Positions 30,443-41,319 of a stretch of 64,000 nucleotides of DNA are shown piece by piece; the first letter of the stretch is position 1, and each line of letters begins with the position of its first letter. This DNA comes from Diploptera punctata (taxonomy: Eukaryota; Arthropoda; Insecta; Blattodea; Blaberidae). The position numbers were made by a program, and so were the translations under genes. The stretch lies in contig JASPKZ010002338.1 of assembly GCA_030220185.1 (NCBI GenBank), forward strand, positions 784,501 to 848,500, written 5' to 3'. Below the pieces are notes generated by a model that ran no database searches, was not told where the DNA came from, and saw nothing but the letters and a program-made list of their open reading frames with translations.

Positions 30443-31090
30443 CAGGGCTTCCAATATAAAACCGGACCGGCCTTACGGAGTTTCACCCGGCACGCAGTGC
30501 TGTCTCTTCCTCCCGCAATTCACCCTGCTTGCCACCCGTCCTTGAACTGTTTCTTACCTTATAGAAAATGCTGGAAATGTTGTCCTCCCGCAGTTAAACA
30601 GGCATTATACCGAGTAAACACATTTAGATTGACACGCTGTAGTTCGGGCACTTACAAGTTTCTGATTTAATTTCTTATGTTGTTCTTCCAATGTGTGCGG
30701 ATTTGTTTTGTACACTTTGTCTTTCAGGCTTCCCCACAAATAAAAATCACACACAGTTAGATCTGGGGAGCGAGGGTTTCTTATTTTGTACTGAACCAGT
30801 GGTCTCAAATTTAGTCACAAGATCGTGGATTGTCGATCTGGAAGGAGGTAATTGTCCAGGGGAAGTTCCTAATAAATTCCTCGCGAACGCGACGAGCTGA
30901 TTCGTATTTATAATAACATTTACACACATAAATGCGCTGCTCTAATGTCAGCTGACGTCTCATCTTGTCGAACGATAGTAAACTGACTAGTTCAAGGACG
31001 AGCGGCTGGCAGAGTGAAATGCGGACGAGGAGAGAGCGCTGCCTGACGGGTGAAACCCCGTGAGGCCGGTCCGGCTTTATATTATATTGT
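30443..31090 (-). mobile_element. mariner-like element (family M)
   Basis: TA precedes the left end CAGGGCTTCCAATATAAAAC; the right end is the complement but has decayed in the last bases. Terminal similarity runs over 50 bases (CACGGGGTTTCACCCG). Related to 52110-52867 and the MITE at 32013-32134. The transposase is split into two remnants. Confidence 0.8.
30605..30990 (-). pseudogene. mariner transposase remnants (family M)
   Basis: The N-terminal helix-turn-helix part reads GQLPPSRSTIHDLVTKFETT and GSVQNKK; a deletion then joins it to RSPDLTVCDFYLWGSLKDKV and YKTNPHTLEE. The segment holding the first two catalytic Asp residues is missing, as in the 52.2 kb copy, so both descend from the same internally deleted source. 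Confidence 0.8.
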
Positions 31091-31822
31091 CTAAGGAAAT
31101 ATGGAATGAGTTTATTTTTAAACTGTTTTGGAGTCGGGCAACCCTTGATATACGAGGGGAGGGAATTCCAGAGTCGAGTGGCTGAAGCAAGGAAGGATGA
31201 GGAATAGTGAGATGTATGATGTACAGGAACAGCTAAATTTTTCTCTCGATCGCGGTGTTTAAGTTATGGTGGGAGGATAGCGAATGAAAGCGAGTAGAAA
31301 TATAAAGGGGTGATGAGGTGGACAAAGTGTTGTATAAGAAGCAGAGGCAATGTTGCAGTCTTTGTCCAAATGTGATACAATGTTAAGAGTAAGTCACAAT
31401 TTAGCTCTAACTGTCCCGAAGTTTGTCTTAGACCGCCAACATATTGCAAGCCGGCCGCAGCAATCCGAGCGTGGCAAGTACCTGTATGGGCGACCACCAG
31501 GGAACACCACATACTGAGCTATGATTGGTCAATCAACATACATTTTAAAACATCAATATCTCATCAAATTTATTACAAATATCACATTTAAATCATAGTA
31601 CACTATAGCACTAACCATTATTAATCATACAAATCCCATCTTAACTGATTTAAATTATTTTAACACACATATACCGAATACTTTACAAAAAACAGAAAAT
31701 AATAAAACCGACATTTTATTATGAAAATCAATAATAATCAACAAACAATAGCAAAATCAACCGTTATAAATATATAACACATTAAGTTATGTAGATAGGA
31801 AATAACACTATGAGGTTCTTTA
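31091..31822. other. Unassigned DNA
   Basis: 31100-31330 is purine-rich with fragments such as GREFQSRVAEA on the plus strand that may be an eroded LINE 3' region. I cannot name it. Confidence 0.4.
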
Positions 31823-31933
31823 ATATTGTTTATTTTTTATTATTTCACTCACCTCATACTTCATAATAATACTTATTACTTATTACTTATTATGAAGTAT
31901 GAGGTGAGTGAAATAATAAAAAATAAACAATAT
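31823..31933. repeat. Penelope-type inverted repeat without hammerhead
   Basis: Arms 31823-31869 and 31887-31933 are complementary and contain ACTCACCTCATACTTC, shared with the foldbacks at 3.7 and 57.4 kb. The loop is an A+T stretch; the ribozyme segment is missing. Confidence 0.7.
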
Positions 31934-31955
31934 ATAACACATTATTTAGAAACTA

Positions 31956-31966
<11 letters not shown>

Positions 31967-32012
<46 letters not shown>
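31967..32012. repeat. (TA)n microsatellite
   Basis: About 23 TA units running into the left end of a mariner MITE; probably grown at its TA target. Confidence 0.95.
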
Positions 32013-32016
<4 letters not shown>

Positions 32017-32134
32017 GTTTCCAGTATAAAACCGGACACTCTGCGACTGGCAGAATGAAATGCGGACGAGGAGAGAGCGCTGCCTGACGGGTGAAACCCC
32101 GTCAGGCGTGTCCGGTTTTATATTGGAAGCCCTG
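32013..32134. mobile_element. 122-bp MITE of mariner family M
   Basis: TA on both sides. Ends CAGAGTTTCCAGTATAAAAC and the complement of CAGGGCTTCCAATATAAAAC. The two halves of family M ends are fused with no interior left. Confidence 0.9.
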
Positions 32135-32142
32135 TATATAAA

Positions 32143-32345
32143 AATAAGCTTCTTGTAGGAAAGCCAGAGGGAAAACGCCCAGTTGGTAGACCAAGAATGA
32201 GGTGGGAGAATAACATTTACTATGATTTGAGGGAAGTAGATTATACAGGGAATGATTGGAAAGCATTAGCTCAGGATAGGGATGTATGGAGAGCTTATGT
32301 CCGTGCGGCCATGAACCTACGGGTTCGATAGTGCCAGTAAGTAAG
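32143..32345 (+). pseudogene. LINE 3' end fragment (family G1)
   Basis: Reads LLVGKPEGKRPVGRPRMRWE, YDLREVDYTGNDWKALAQDR, AYVRAAMNLRVR, stop, with a GTAAGTAAGTAAGT tail then TA repeats to about 32374. Intact frame. Confidence 0.85.
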
Positions 32346-32374
32346 TAAGTATATATATATATATATATATATAT

Positions 32375-33419
32375 AATGATCGCGTAAATACAGTATCCAT
32401 CGCAGTGACCAACTCGGCTCTCTGATTGCCTCACGGGATACTACACCAAAAAACTAAAAATAACCCTAATAATATTAACTCAATCAACAGAATTCACTAC
32501 TAATAAATAAAACGACAAAAGACAATCAATTAAAATACATAAAAGAACATTTTGAACGTTCAAAACATAAAAAAAACTGGTTGCGCTTTTAGACCAATCA
32601 GCGTTAAGCTAGTCTCGCGAAGCTAAACTGCTCACCAACGTCAAAAAATATATATAAAAAATAATCAAAATATTAATTAAACAATAAAACATCAATAAAC
32701 TAAATCATCTGGGACGGAGTCGGGGACATCGCTGCTGCCGGTCAACAGCCTTCATCAATCATATATCATATACTATTATGAACATCTTGCCGGGGCAAAT
32801 GGACTCTGTCTTGGAACCCGGGACACCACACACAGTGGATCAAAAGAAATTGTTCACCACACGTAATTTTAATGACGGGTCGCAGGGCTTTTTCACCTTT
32901 CTCGCTTTCTCGTTTGTCTTGGAGATAAAATAAACCGAAAAAAAAATCTCACGCAGGAAACCAGGGATCGAACCAGGGCTTGAAACCACAGTGATTATTA
33001 TGCTTCTAATAATCAGGTTTGCGTCCAGATGGACACTGGCGCTAGGTGTTAATCCCTACACTATCGGGGCGACTCTAGTAGCCTGATGACGTGTGAATTG
33101 TGGGAGCTCGGACACTGTCATTGTGCGGACTGTCCACTGTGAGTGTACAAGTGCGCAATTCGTGTGCAGTTCAGTGTTGTGTCTCTATCATACTTCATTC
33201 AACCTCGTAAGTTAGTTTTCTATCTGAATGTTCTTTTTCATAAAAACTATGTGAATTTAGATACCAAGTAGCTGGCCTTGTGCTGCCTATAAAGTTACAA
33301 TGCGAAAAACCCAAGTCGTATAAAAAATTTAAACTAAATAAAATCGCCATATTCAACATATTATCATAATTAATCACACAATTTTTGTCAGAAAATCATT
33401 ATAATTTTGAAGCGCCGAA
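32375..33419. other. Unassigned DNA with a SINE A scrap
   Basis: 32925-32990 resembles the reverse of SINE family A (CAGGGATCGAACCAGGG). 33090-33190 ends in a donor-like CTCGTAAGT but has no coding evidence. Otherwise nothing recognised. Confidence 0.4.
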
Positions 33420-34560
33420 ATTAGGTTCTCCACTAGAATTCTGAATTGTATAGCATAAAAAAATAAATAAAATGAATTTAATATGATATGAGAAGAAATT
33501 TTGCATTCTGAATAAACCACAGAAAGTACTTTTCCACTTATAATATAAAACACTAAAATTAAGGTTAAAACTAACGAACTCACTGGCATTATCGAACTCG
33601 TAGGTTCATGGCGGCGTGGACATAAGATCTCCATACATCTCTATCCTGAGTCAATATTTTCCAATCATCGCCTGTATAATCTACTTCCCTCAAATCATAG
33701 TTAATGTTATTCTCTCACCTCATTCTTGGTCTACCAACTGGGCGTTTTCCCACTGGTTTTCCTACAAGAAGCTTCCATGCACGTCTTTCTTTCCCCCCAT
33801 TCGAGCACATGTCCTGCCCTTCGCCTCACTCTACGAGACTTAACTGTTCTCATTATATCTGGCTTCCTATAAATACCCTGTAATTCACTGTTATGCAGTC
33901 TTCTCCATTCATCTGTCTGTTCATCTCTCTTTGGTCCAAAAATTTTCCTAAGAACTTTATTCTCAAATACTCGTAATCTCCTTTCCTCCCTTAAAGTAAG
34001 AGTCCATGTTTCGCATCCATATAATATAACTGGTAGAATAATAGTTTTATATGTTATCATTTTTAGGTTTTTTGAAAGAAGTTGGGAAGTCAAAGGTCTC
34101 TATAATGCATAATAGCATGCATCTCCAGAATTGAGCCTATGTTTAATTTATTTGTGTATCTCATTCCTATTTGTGATTATTGTTCCTAGGTATTTGAATT
34201 CATCCACTTCCTCAAAATTTCCTTCGTTTTTCATTAGCTGTCCATTTCCATTATATAATGTATTTCTATGTGTGTTTTATTGATATTTACTTCTGTACTA
34301 TTATTCTTATAAGAAATTATATAATTAATCACAAATGCAACAAAAATAGAACACATGTACACAATAGTAGTAATAACGTAAATAAATATTAATTAAAATT
34401 AGGTTCTCCACTAGAATTCTGAATTGTATAGCATAAAAAAGAAGTACGATGAAATAAAATAGTTTCAATTTGATATAAGAAGAAACTTTGCATTCTGAAT
34501 CAACCACAGAAAGTACTTTCCCATTTATAATATAGAAAACTGAAATTAAGGTTAGATACT
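33420..34560. repeat. 150-bp direct repeats around a LINE fragment
   Basis: 33420-33570 and 34398-34560 share TTAGGTTCTCCACTAGAATTC and ACCACAGAAAGTACTTT at roughly 85 percent identity. They are far too long to be a target duplication. Between them lies the G1 fragment at 33572-34292. Confidence 0.75.
33572..34292 (-). pseudogene. LINE 3' end fragment (family G1)
   Basis: The minus frame reads MTSQLLSKNLKMITYKTIIL, LYGCETWTLTLREERRLRVF and EWRRLHNSELQGIYRKPDIM, then frameshifts into GKPVGKRPVGRPRMR and the family tail. No RT motifs. Confidence 0.85.
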
Positions 34561-35032
34561 TTAAGGGCACCCGGTACTAATTTCCTTGCAATTTGGTTTT
34601 AAAATATGCAACATACAAACATATTTTTTTCAGCTTATTCTTAAGTTATCTGCATGAAAATTAAGTCATTAATTAAACAAGTCTACCTGAACATAATGAC
34701 ACTCCGGTTAACTCTTTTTAGACATATTTATTCATGGGTCATTTAAAATGCAAAAAAATGAAAATAAAAAAATCAACTTCTTAAGAGTATTGTCTTGGTA
34801 CAATTTTCTCAAAAACTACTCCTCCAATTGTTTCCAAAATTTAGTATGTTATTGTCCATAGTTCATTTGATAATAACAAGGTTTGTTTGTGTTCAGATAT
34901 GGGTTGTGATTTATTTTTAAAAAGTTAAAAAAACAATTTTTTGTTAAAATTTTTCATACACTTTTTTTTTTAAATTTCAAACACTATCAACAGCACAAAG
35001 ATAAATTTACTTTATTATTATTATTATATATA
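34561..35032. other. A+T-rich DNA, no gene seen
   Basis: Many A and T runs; no domain. It ends in an ATT/ATA run that is the target of the next SINE. Confidence 0.5.
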
Positions 35033-35356
35033 GTCCACCGCTGTGGTCTCGAGGTAGCGTGCTGCCTTGTCATGCAACGGGCCCGGGTTCGATCCCCGGT
35101 CGGGGCAGTTTTTCTGGGTGAGTTTTTATCGGGGTTTTTCCTCACCTGTAAGACAAATGTCAGGAAAACGTTAAGGCCCAAACGGTCCCCGAAATCATAT
35201 GGCCATCATCATCCTTATCATCATCATTCTTCACCGGTGTGGAAAGCAACGGGAAGCTACCACACCTACAATTCCCTAGTAAAGCTGCAAGCATAGCATG
35301 AAAATGCTATGATTGCAGTGAAGGACCTGCCTTCGGGCAGAATTACTATGGATGGA
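35033..35356 (+). mobile_element. SINE family A, copy 1
   Basis: tRNA-like head (CCACCGCTGTGGTCTCGAGG, GGTTCGATCCCCGG), body with GTCAGGAAAACGTTAAGGCC, tail CCTGCCTTCGGGCAGAATTA (a small hairpin) and GGATGGAT. The TIR transposon starts right behind its tail. Confidence 0.9.
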
Positions 35357-35359
35357 TTA

Positions 35360-37611
35360 CACTGGGGAACAGTGATTTTGGTGCCTTAATGTTTTCACAT
35401 ATTTATGGGTATATTTGGGTCACTGATTCCAAAGATGATTTCAGTTTCGTCCTATCAGCTCTAGTTTTTGAGATAGAGTTTATTCAAATTATATACCAGT
35501 TCAAAAATACTGGTCCACATATACAACTATATTACTCGCATACAATTAAATACAAAAGAACAAATACTTTCTTTTTCATGAAACAACTGTATCTATATAA
35601 CTACCATAATTTATTTACACATTAGTCTCGTTAGAATCATTAATTTTCCTCCATCAGGTCGCAGAATCCCCGTTTCTGTGATTTCCTCCAATGCAATGAT
35701 CTTGGACATTCTCGGTGGATGCTCCAACAGTAGTCCGCCATCATATGTATATCCCACCGTCCACGATACCTTTCTTCCATTGTACTTAATTCCTGGTGAA
35801 AACGCTCACCCTGTTCCTCACTTACATCTCCAAGATTGTCTGGAAATCGATCCAAATGACTGTGTAGGTAGTGTAATTTGATGCTCATGTTACAACCTAG
35901 TGCACAAAAAGCAGTGAGCATATTCTCCACTAGTTCATCACTATTAGGAGACTTATAGTTTCCAAGGAAATTCTTCACTACCATACAGAACGAAGACCAT
36001 GCGGCTGCTTCAGTATCATTCATTGAGTCTTGAAATTGATGGTCATTAATAAGTTGGCGGATTTGTGGTCCATCCAATATACCTGCTTTTATTTTTTCCT
36101 TACTCAGTGCAGGAAATTTTGTACATATGTAGCCAAAACATGTTCCATCTCTATTCAACGCCTTGATGAACTGTTTCATTAAACCAAGTTTAATATGCAG
36201 TGGTGGCAAGATGATGTTGTTTCTGTCAACCAAAGGTTCTGCAACGATGTTTTTTTCTCCAACGGTCATGCTTTCTCTAAGAGGCCAATGCCTTCTCACC
36301 CAATGTTGATCTTTGGCTCTAGAGTCCCATAAACATAATAAAGCATGGGTATTTGGTGTACCCACCTTGTTGTCCTAGAAGAAAATTCACCATCTTGAGA
36401 TCGACACACATTACCCATTGGTGATCACGGTAAGAGATCTTCTCTAGCACTGTAGCTATTGTATGTTGATTTTCACGCATAGAAACTGAGTGACCAATTG
36501 GGATTGACCTGTATATGTTCCCATTATGCAAAAGAACACATTTTAGGCTGCGTTTGGAGCTATCTATAAATAACCGCCATTCACTTGGTGTGTATTTTCT
36601 TACACCCAGCTTCATTAACAGTCCTTCAACATTCATACAAAAAACAAATTGATTTTCTACTGTGAAGAATGGCAGGAAGTCTGTTTCTCTTTTGCGATAG
36701 ACTGTGACCTTTGTTCCCGGTAACAGACATTGTTTCTCTGCCAGCCTGGAAGCTAACACTCAGATGACTTCTTTGGAAGACTTAGATCCCTTATGAGGTC
36801 GTTCAGTTCCGCTTGACTAAAACCGGATGAAACTGATGAAGGTCCTGGGAAATCGCTGTCATTTCCCTCAGAATAGCTTTCAGTTGAATCATCCTCTTCT
36901 TCTGGTGACTCTGGAAGACTGGTAAAAATTGGAACAGGTATCTCCTCTGAATGTGGAACAGGGCGTCTTGCGGAGCGTAGATTGGGATATACCCATCTAT
37001 TCCGGTTTTTGCTATTGATGCCCCTTTACATTGACTGAACAAAAATAGCAGTCATCACTATGGTTAATTTGTTCTCGCCAGATCATTGGTTCCCCAAATT
37101 TCAAGCATTTCCGTTTCCCATTTGTCCATTGTCGTAGATGCTCTGTGCACGTTTTACATACAATGTGAGGTGCCCAAGGCTTATCTTGATCTCCCAGTTG
37201 TACTTTGAAATAGACCAAATAAGCTCTTCTTACAAAGTCAGTTATAGGTTTTCTTTGTTGAGTGAATGTGTACTCCCCACAGATGAAACAAAACACATCA
37301 GGATTATTCACACATTTTCTTCGTGTTGAAGCCATGTCAGTCTAGAAAAAGGATAAACAATTGTCAAATTAGTAAAATTACATATGCAAACGGCAACAAC
37401 AACATGAATATAACTTGGATTAAATCAATTAGTATTATGCAAACAATCGATTTACAATGGTGGTACATAAGAGCAGTATCATCAATATCTTGCAAACTAG
37501 AGCTGCTGCAACAAAATGGATGACATTTTTGGAATCAGCAGTGCCGAAATACCCAGAATCAGGTGAAAAATTTCAGGCACCAAGAAAAAAATATTTTTTT
37601 GTTCCCCAGTG
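35360..37611 (-). mobile_element. TIR transposon with CACTG ends and TTA target
   Basis: Ends are CACTGGGGAACA and its complement. Similarity between the two ends continues inward with gaps (TTGGTGCCT, CTGATTCCAAA, AGCTCTAGTTT) for about 150 bases. TTA is duplicated at 35357-35359 and 37612-37614. It holds one broken gene of an arthropod orphan family. CACT(A/G) ends with a 3-bp duplication are typical of the CACTA/EnSpm (CMC) superfamily, so that is the best guess. Confidence 0.75.
35640..37335 (-). pseudogene. DDE-like orphan transposase, three frameshifts
   Basis: Reads from MASTRRKCVNNPDVFCFICG at 37335. N-terminal zinc-binding cysteines: CFICGEYT, VCKTCTEHLRQW, CYFC. An acidic linker, then LFIDSSKRSLKCVLLHNG (candidate first Asp), CVDLKMVNFLLGQQGGYTKY with PCFIC...LWDSRAKDQHW (second Asp plus CxxC...H), and SEEQGERFHQEL (candidate Glu). 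Single-base indels near 37021, 36760 and 36338 break an otherwise full-length ~570-residue frame. I recognise this as a family repeated in many arthropod genomes and usually left unnamed. The DDE reading is inference; the indels could be assembly errors. Confidence 0.75.
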
Positions 37612-37625
37612 TTATTATTATAGAG

Positions 37626-37975
37626 GTCCACCGCTGTGGTCTCGAGGTAGCGTGCTGCCTTGTCACGCAGCGGGCCCGGGTTCGATCCCCGGTTGGGGCG
37701 GGGCAGTTTTTCTGGTTGAGGTTTTTATCGGGGGTTTTCCTCACCTGTAAGACAAATGTCAGGAAAACGTTAAGGCCCAAACGGTCCCCGAAATCATATG
37801 GCCATCATCTTTATCATCATCATCCTTATCGTTATCATCATCCTCCTTCACCGGTGTGAAAAGCAACAGGAAGCTACCACACCTACACAATTACCTAGTA
37901 AAGCTGCAAGCATAGCATAAAAATGCTATGATTGCAGTGAAGGACCTGCCTGGCAGAATTACTATGGATTGATGG
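37626..37975 (+). mobile_element. SINE family A, copy 2, with target duplication
   Basis: Complete head, body and GGAT-type tail. An exact 12-bp duplication ATTATTATAGAG lies at 37614-37625 and 37976-37987. With copy 1 it brackets the TIR transposon. Confidence 0.9.
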
Positions 37976-38194
37976 ATTATTATAGAGCTCTTTAAACTGC
38001 ATATTCAAGCCAAAAATGATTCTCCTATCTTTCATAGTTCAGAGAAAAGTGTACCAACATATGAAAAAAATTAATTAATTAAATATGGATGAAGATGATG
38101 ATACACAGATCACCCAATCACTGAAAAAATATGTCTTGATTATTATGTAACATTATAGAGAAAAGTATAGAATGACATATCTCAACAAATAAAT

Positions 38195-38660
38195 TCTGAT
38201 AATAATGAAGATCCATTCACTATGGAAGAGTTAAAATCTGTTCTTAAAACATGTAAAAATCGAAAAGCACCTGATTTGATAAAATGAGAAATTAATGAAA
38301 AAGTTCCATAAAATATATAGGGGAATTTCTTAAATGTATGCTGGAAATGTGGATATATTCCTCAATAATGGAAATATGCAATTATTGTATCAATATTTAA
38401 GGAAGGAGACAGAAAGGACTGCTCCAACTACCGGTATAGATGCATAAGCCTGCTGAATACCGGATTTAATATTCAGGTTTTAATATTTAACAATACAGGA
38501 TCTAATATTTAATTAAATACATAGACAAAAATATCCGAAACTATATAGCTTTCATCGATTTTTAAAAAGCTTTCGATACAGTTAAACGAGAAAAAATATG
38601 GAAAACATTAATAGAGAGGAATCCCAAAACATCTAACTAATAATTCAAATCTTCTATAAA
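38195..38660 (+). pseudogene. LINE reverse-transcriptase fragment
   Basis: The broken frame reads EDPFTMEELKSVLKTCKNRK and APDL (finger region), FKEGDRKDCSNYR and ISLLNT, then after a deletion AFIDF and KAFDTVKREKIWKT (motif A with the catalytic Asp). Several stops. Confidence 0.8.
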
Positions 38661-38859
38661 AATACAGCTAAAGAAAACATTGGTAAACCGAGATTTGAAC
38701 CAGTATCTTACGCTTTACGCGCTGGCGCTTACCAATTGTGTTGATTAGGCAATCGAGGAATAGACACAAATCTCTCTCTGTTTGAAATGCTCTTCACTCA
38801 AGGTAGTGGTATATAAAATACTACAATTAAAATAAAATTAACCATAAGTAATGTTAGAA
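38661..38859. other. tRNA-like scrap
   Basis: 38685-38760 on the minus strand has GGTTCAAATCTCGG and a partial cloverleaf; probably an eroded SINE head. Confidence 0.35.
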
Positions 38860-39315
38860 CTATTTAACGAATAAAATTAAGCTCTTTACTCACAAATCGT
38901 TATTTAACTATAGTTATTTTAAAATATTTATATATTTAATGTAAACGGAGATGTTTGAAAACAAATGAGAAACGATTGGTACGCTTCATTTGCTTCTTTT
39001 GTTCGTCACTGCAACCAGATCATATTATTTATTGTCAAAGGAACGCAATATTGTAAGAATGCACTCTAGTGGAGAAAAAATGAGACACATCAAATTGTAT
39101 ATTAATTCATTTCTGATGTCCTATTATGTAAATATGACAATTATATTTTTCTGGAATGTTATTACCTGGGAAAAAATACATTTAAGAAAGTGCAAACAGT
39201 GGTTTTTTTTTTGTGGTATAATCAATTGCTAGAAATGTTTTTTTTATATTAACTCCCACATGCACCATGTGTTGCCATTCATACACTATTATATGCAATC
39301 TGGTAGCCGTTTCTT

Positions 39316-40823
39316 CCTTTTTCCTTTATGCTGAGGCAAATCCCGGAATGGTTCCCTAGTATCCACTAGTAAAGTCATTAAAGTCCAATAAATCTTCAAA
39401 ATTCAAAATTACTAAATAAGAACAGCTAGATCCGAAAAGAGCCGTTTCTGATTGGAATGCAGACTCCCTGAGCCAACTAGAACATCTGCTTAAGAACATC
39501 ATAGAAGAATAAATTCACCTAGAAACTGTGGGAGATTGTGGAGATCAGAAGCTCCCTTCTCTTGGTTAATCCCGAGGTCCTTTGTGGGGGTACCATGGGC
39601 GATGAGCTCCCTGGATGCCTACATTGCTCAGTGGGTTGACTCACAGCAGCGGCACGACTAGGCTTAGTCTTGCGAACGGGCTGTTTGGGACAATACCGGG
39701 CGTAATTCTGGGAATTACCACCAGGTCAATAAGCTCGGGAAAGGAGGAAGCGCGGTCTTTTTATGGTCGTCGGGGACTTAGCGCCGACTCTGGAACCGAG
39801 TGACCCAAGGACAATCTGTGAGGTCGTCAGGAGTTGAGCGACCTGACGTACTAAAAGCTCAGGCTGGACCCACTTCAGCAACCAAACACGTCCCCAGCTG
39901 GTGCACTGGGGGAAAGATCGGTGGATCTGCTAGACAGTCCTCCCGGTTAAGTCCAAGGGACTCGTGAACCATTAGTGGGGTCGGCAAGAGTTGAGCGCCT
40001 TGTCGTACTAGTTGCTCATCTGTTGGAGCTTGCGAGCTCCGTGCTGGCCCACAACAGCTGCAGAAGGCGTCCCTGGGGGCACACCAGGCCTACGGGCCCG
40101 TCGACAAACTGTGGGGTCGCCAGGAGATGAGCACCTGGATGTACTAAAAGTCTCACACTGTTGGGCTTGTAGCCCTAGCCGGTCTCACAACGGCTGCAGG
40201 ACACGTCCCTGGAGGCAGAACAGGGGAATGGTCGGTGGATCTGCGACAGCAGTCCTCCCGGCTAGGCTCATGGAGCCCGTGGACCAACTGTGGGGTCATC
40301 AGGATTGAGTGACCTGATGTACTATGTAGCTCATCAATTGCCCGAGAAGTGCAAAACTCCAACACTCTCTCCCTGGAGTGTTGGTTTTATAGGACCGAGA
40401 CCTTGAACGTGGACGCGAGATTTAGATTAGGGAGGACTAGAACTAGGACTTGGGAGTATGGTCATGACGACCGAGGTATCCCAAGGGGTGGATGGATGGG
40501 CCTAGATACAGGATTGGTGTGTCCAACCGCTGGATCTTTGATACCGGACTACGGCTAGTTATCGTTGGCAGAGGATATATATTATTAAACATCAACGACG
40601 AACAATCAAAGTTCGTAGAAGATATTAATGATATCATTAAATAACACGACGAAATAATTAAATCACAAGCGCTAAAGAGGGTCGGAAGCTGTTGTTCACC
40701 ATCGAACAATTCCCATATAGCTGGCCGGGGACGCTTCCATAAAAATGGATGTTTTCCTGGCGAACATAGAGGGAAAATGAATGTTTGAGAAGTGACACAA
40801 TTTCCAATACATAGTGGTGTTGG
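39316..40823. mobile_element. GC-rich discrete insertion of unknown class
   Basis: It sits inside family I. A partial duplication (GGTAGCCGTTTCTT at left, GGTGAGCCGTATTTCTT at right) suggests target duplication. About 39540-40560 is much richer in G+C than anything nearby and contains four tandem hairpin units. No long frame with a recognised domain; it could be a LINE leader, an LTR or a structured noncoding RNA element. Confidence 0.5.
39819..40330. repeat. Four tandem units each with a covarying hairpin
   Basis: Stems at 39825/39842, 39982/39999, 40118/40134 and 40297/40313 read CGTCAGG/CCTGACG, CGGCAAG/CTTGTCG, CGCCAGG/CCTGGATG, CATCAGG/CCTGATG. Loops keep (A)GTTGAG-like text and GTACTA follows each. 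Spacing is 157, 136 and 179. Confidence 0.8.
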
Positions 40824-41149
40824 TGAGCCGTATTTCTTTAGGGGTTGGTAAATTCTGGGCGAAACACGAGTGTGATTGGTTGTAAATAAAAAATCATTGA
40901 AATGTGATTGGTCATTGACTCCCATTTGGGGCATGGTTAAATAGTCAACGATATGACTGAAGGAACTAGAGAAATAACAAGAAGAGTCCTTTATCAGCTA
41001 CGTCTATACAGATGAGCTCTCAAGACAGTGACAGATAAGGTTAAAATACAATGTTAATATAAATAAGAAATCCTCGAACACCTTACTTATTAAACTCAGA
41101 AGATAACTCAGTAGAGACCCTTTTACAATCTGGACATAATAGCAAAAAT

Positions 41150-41310
41150 TGAATCTAAGTATATCTTAAAAAAAAAGACAACATTTATGGGATTTAAAGG
41201 AAAAACAACAATGATATTAAAAAAAATCCTTAATGATAAACCAATAGAAGAAATGTATAATTTTGAATATTTAGGCTGCACATTATAATATGGAAATATA
41301 CACGATTACT
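41150..41310 (+). pseudogene. LINE fragment (post-RT region)
   Basis: Reads KKKTTFMGFKGKT and MYNFEYLGCTL, the conserved thumb-side stretch of the G2-type LINEs. Very short. Confidence 0.65.
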
Positions 41311-41319
41311 TAATATTAG

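Larger units (their letters stand above)
38860..40955 (+). mobile_element. Noncoding repeat family I, split copy
   Basis: The left part, 38860-39315, lacks the head palindrome; the right part, 40824-40955, ends CATGGTTAAATAGTCA. The 1.5 kb GC-rich insertion at 39316-40823 separates them. Confidence 0.75.

Noticed and set aside
33090..33200. Noncoding first exon ending CTCGTAAGT
   Set aside because: A single donor-like site with no acceptor, ORF or promoter evidence.
38900..39232. Open frame MLLLFVTATRS... and its relative at 44048-44350
   Set aside because: Both lie in copies of noncoding family I; the frame is broken in the other copies, so it is not a conserved protein.
39615..40365. Protein-coding gene in the GC-rich region
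   Set aside because: Frames are interrupted, and the tandem units differ in length by non-multiples of three. Conservation follows hairpin pairing and not codons.
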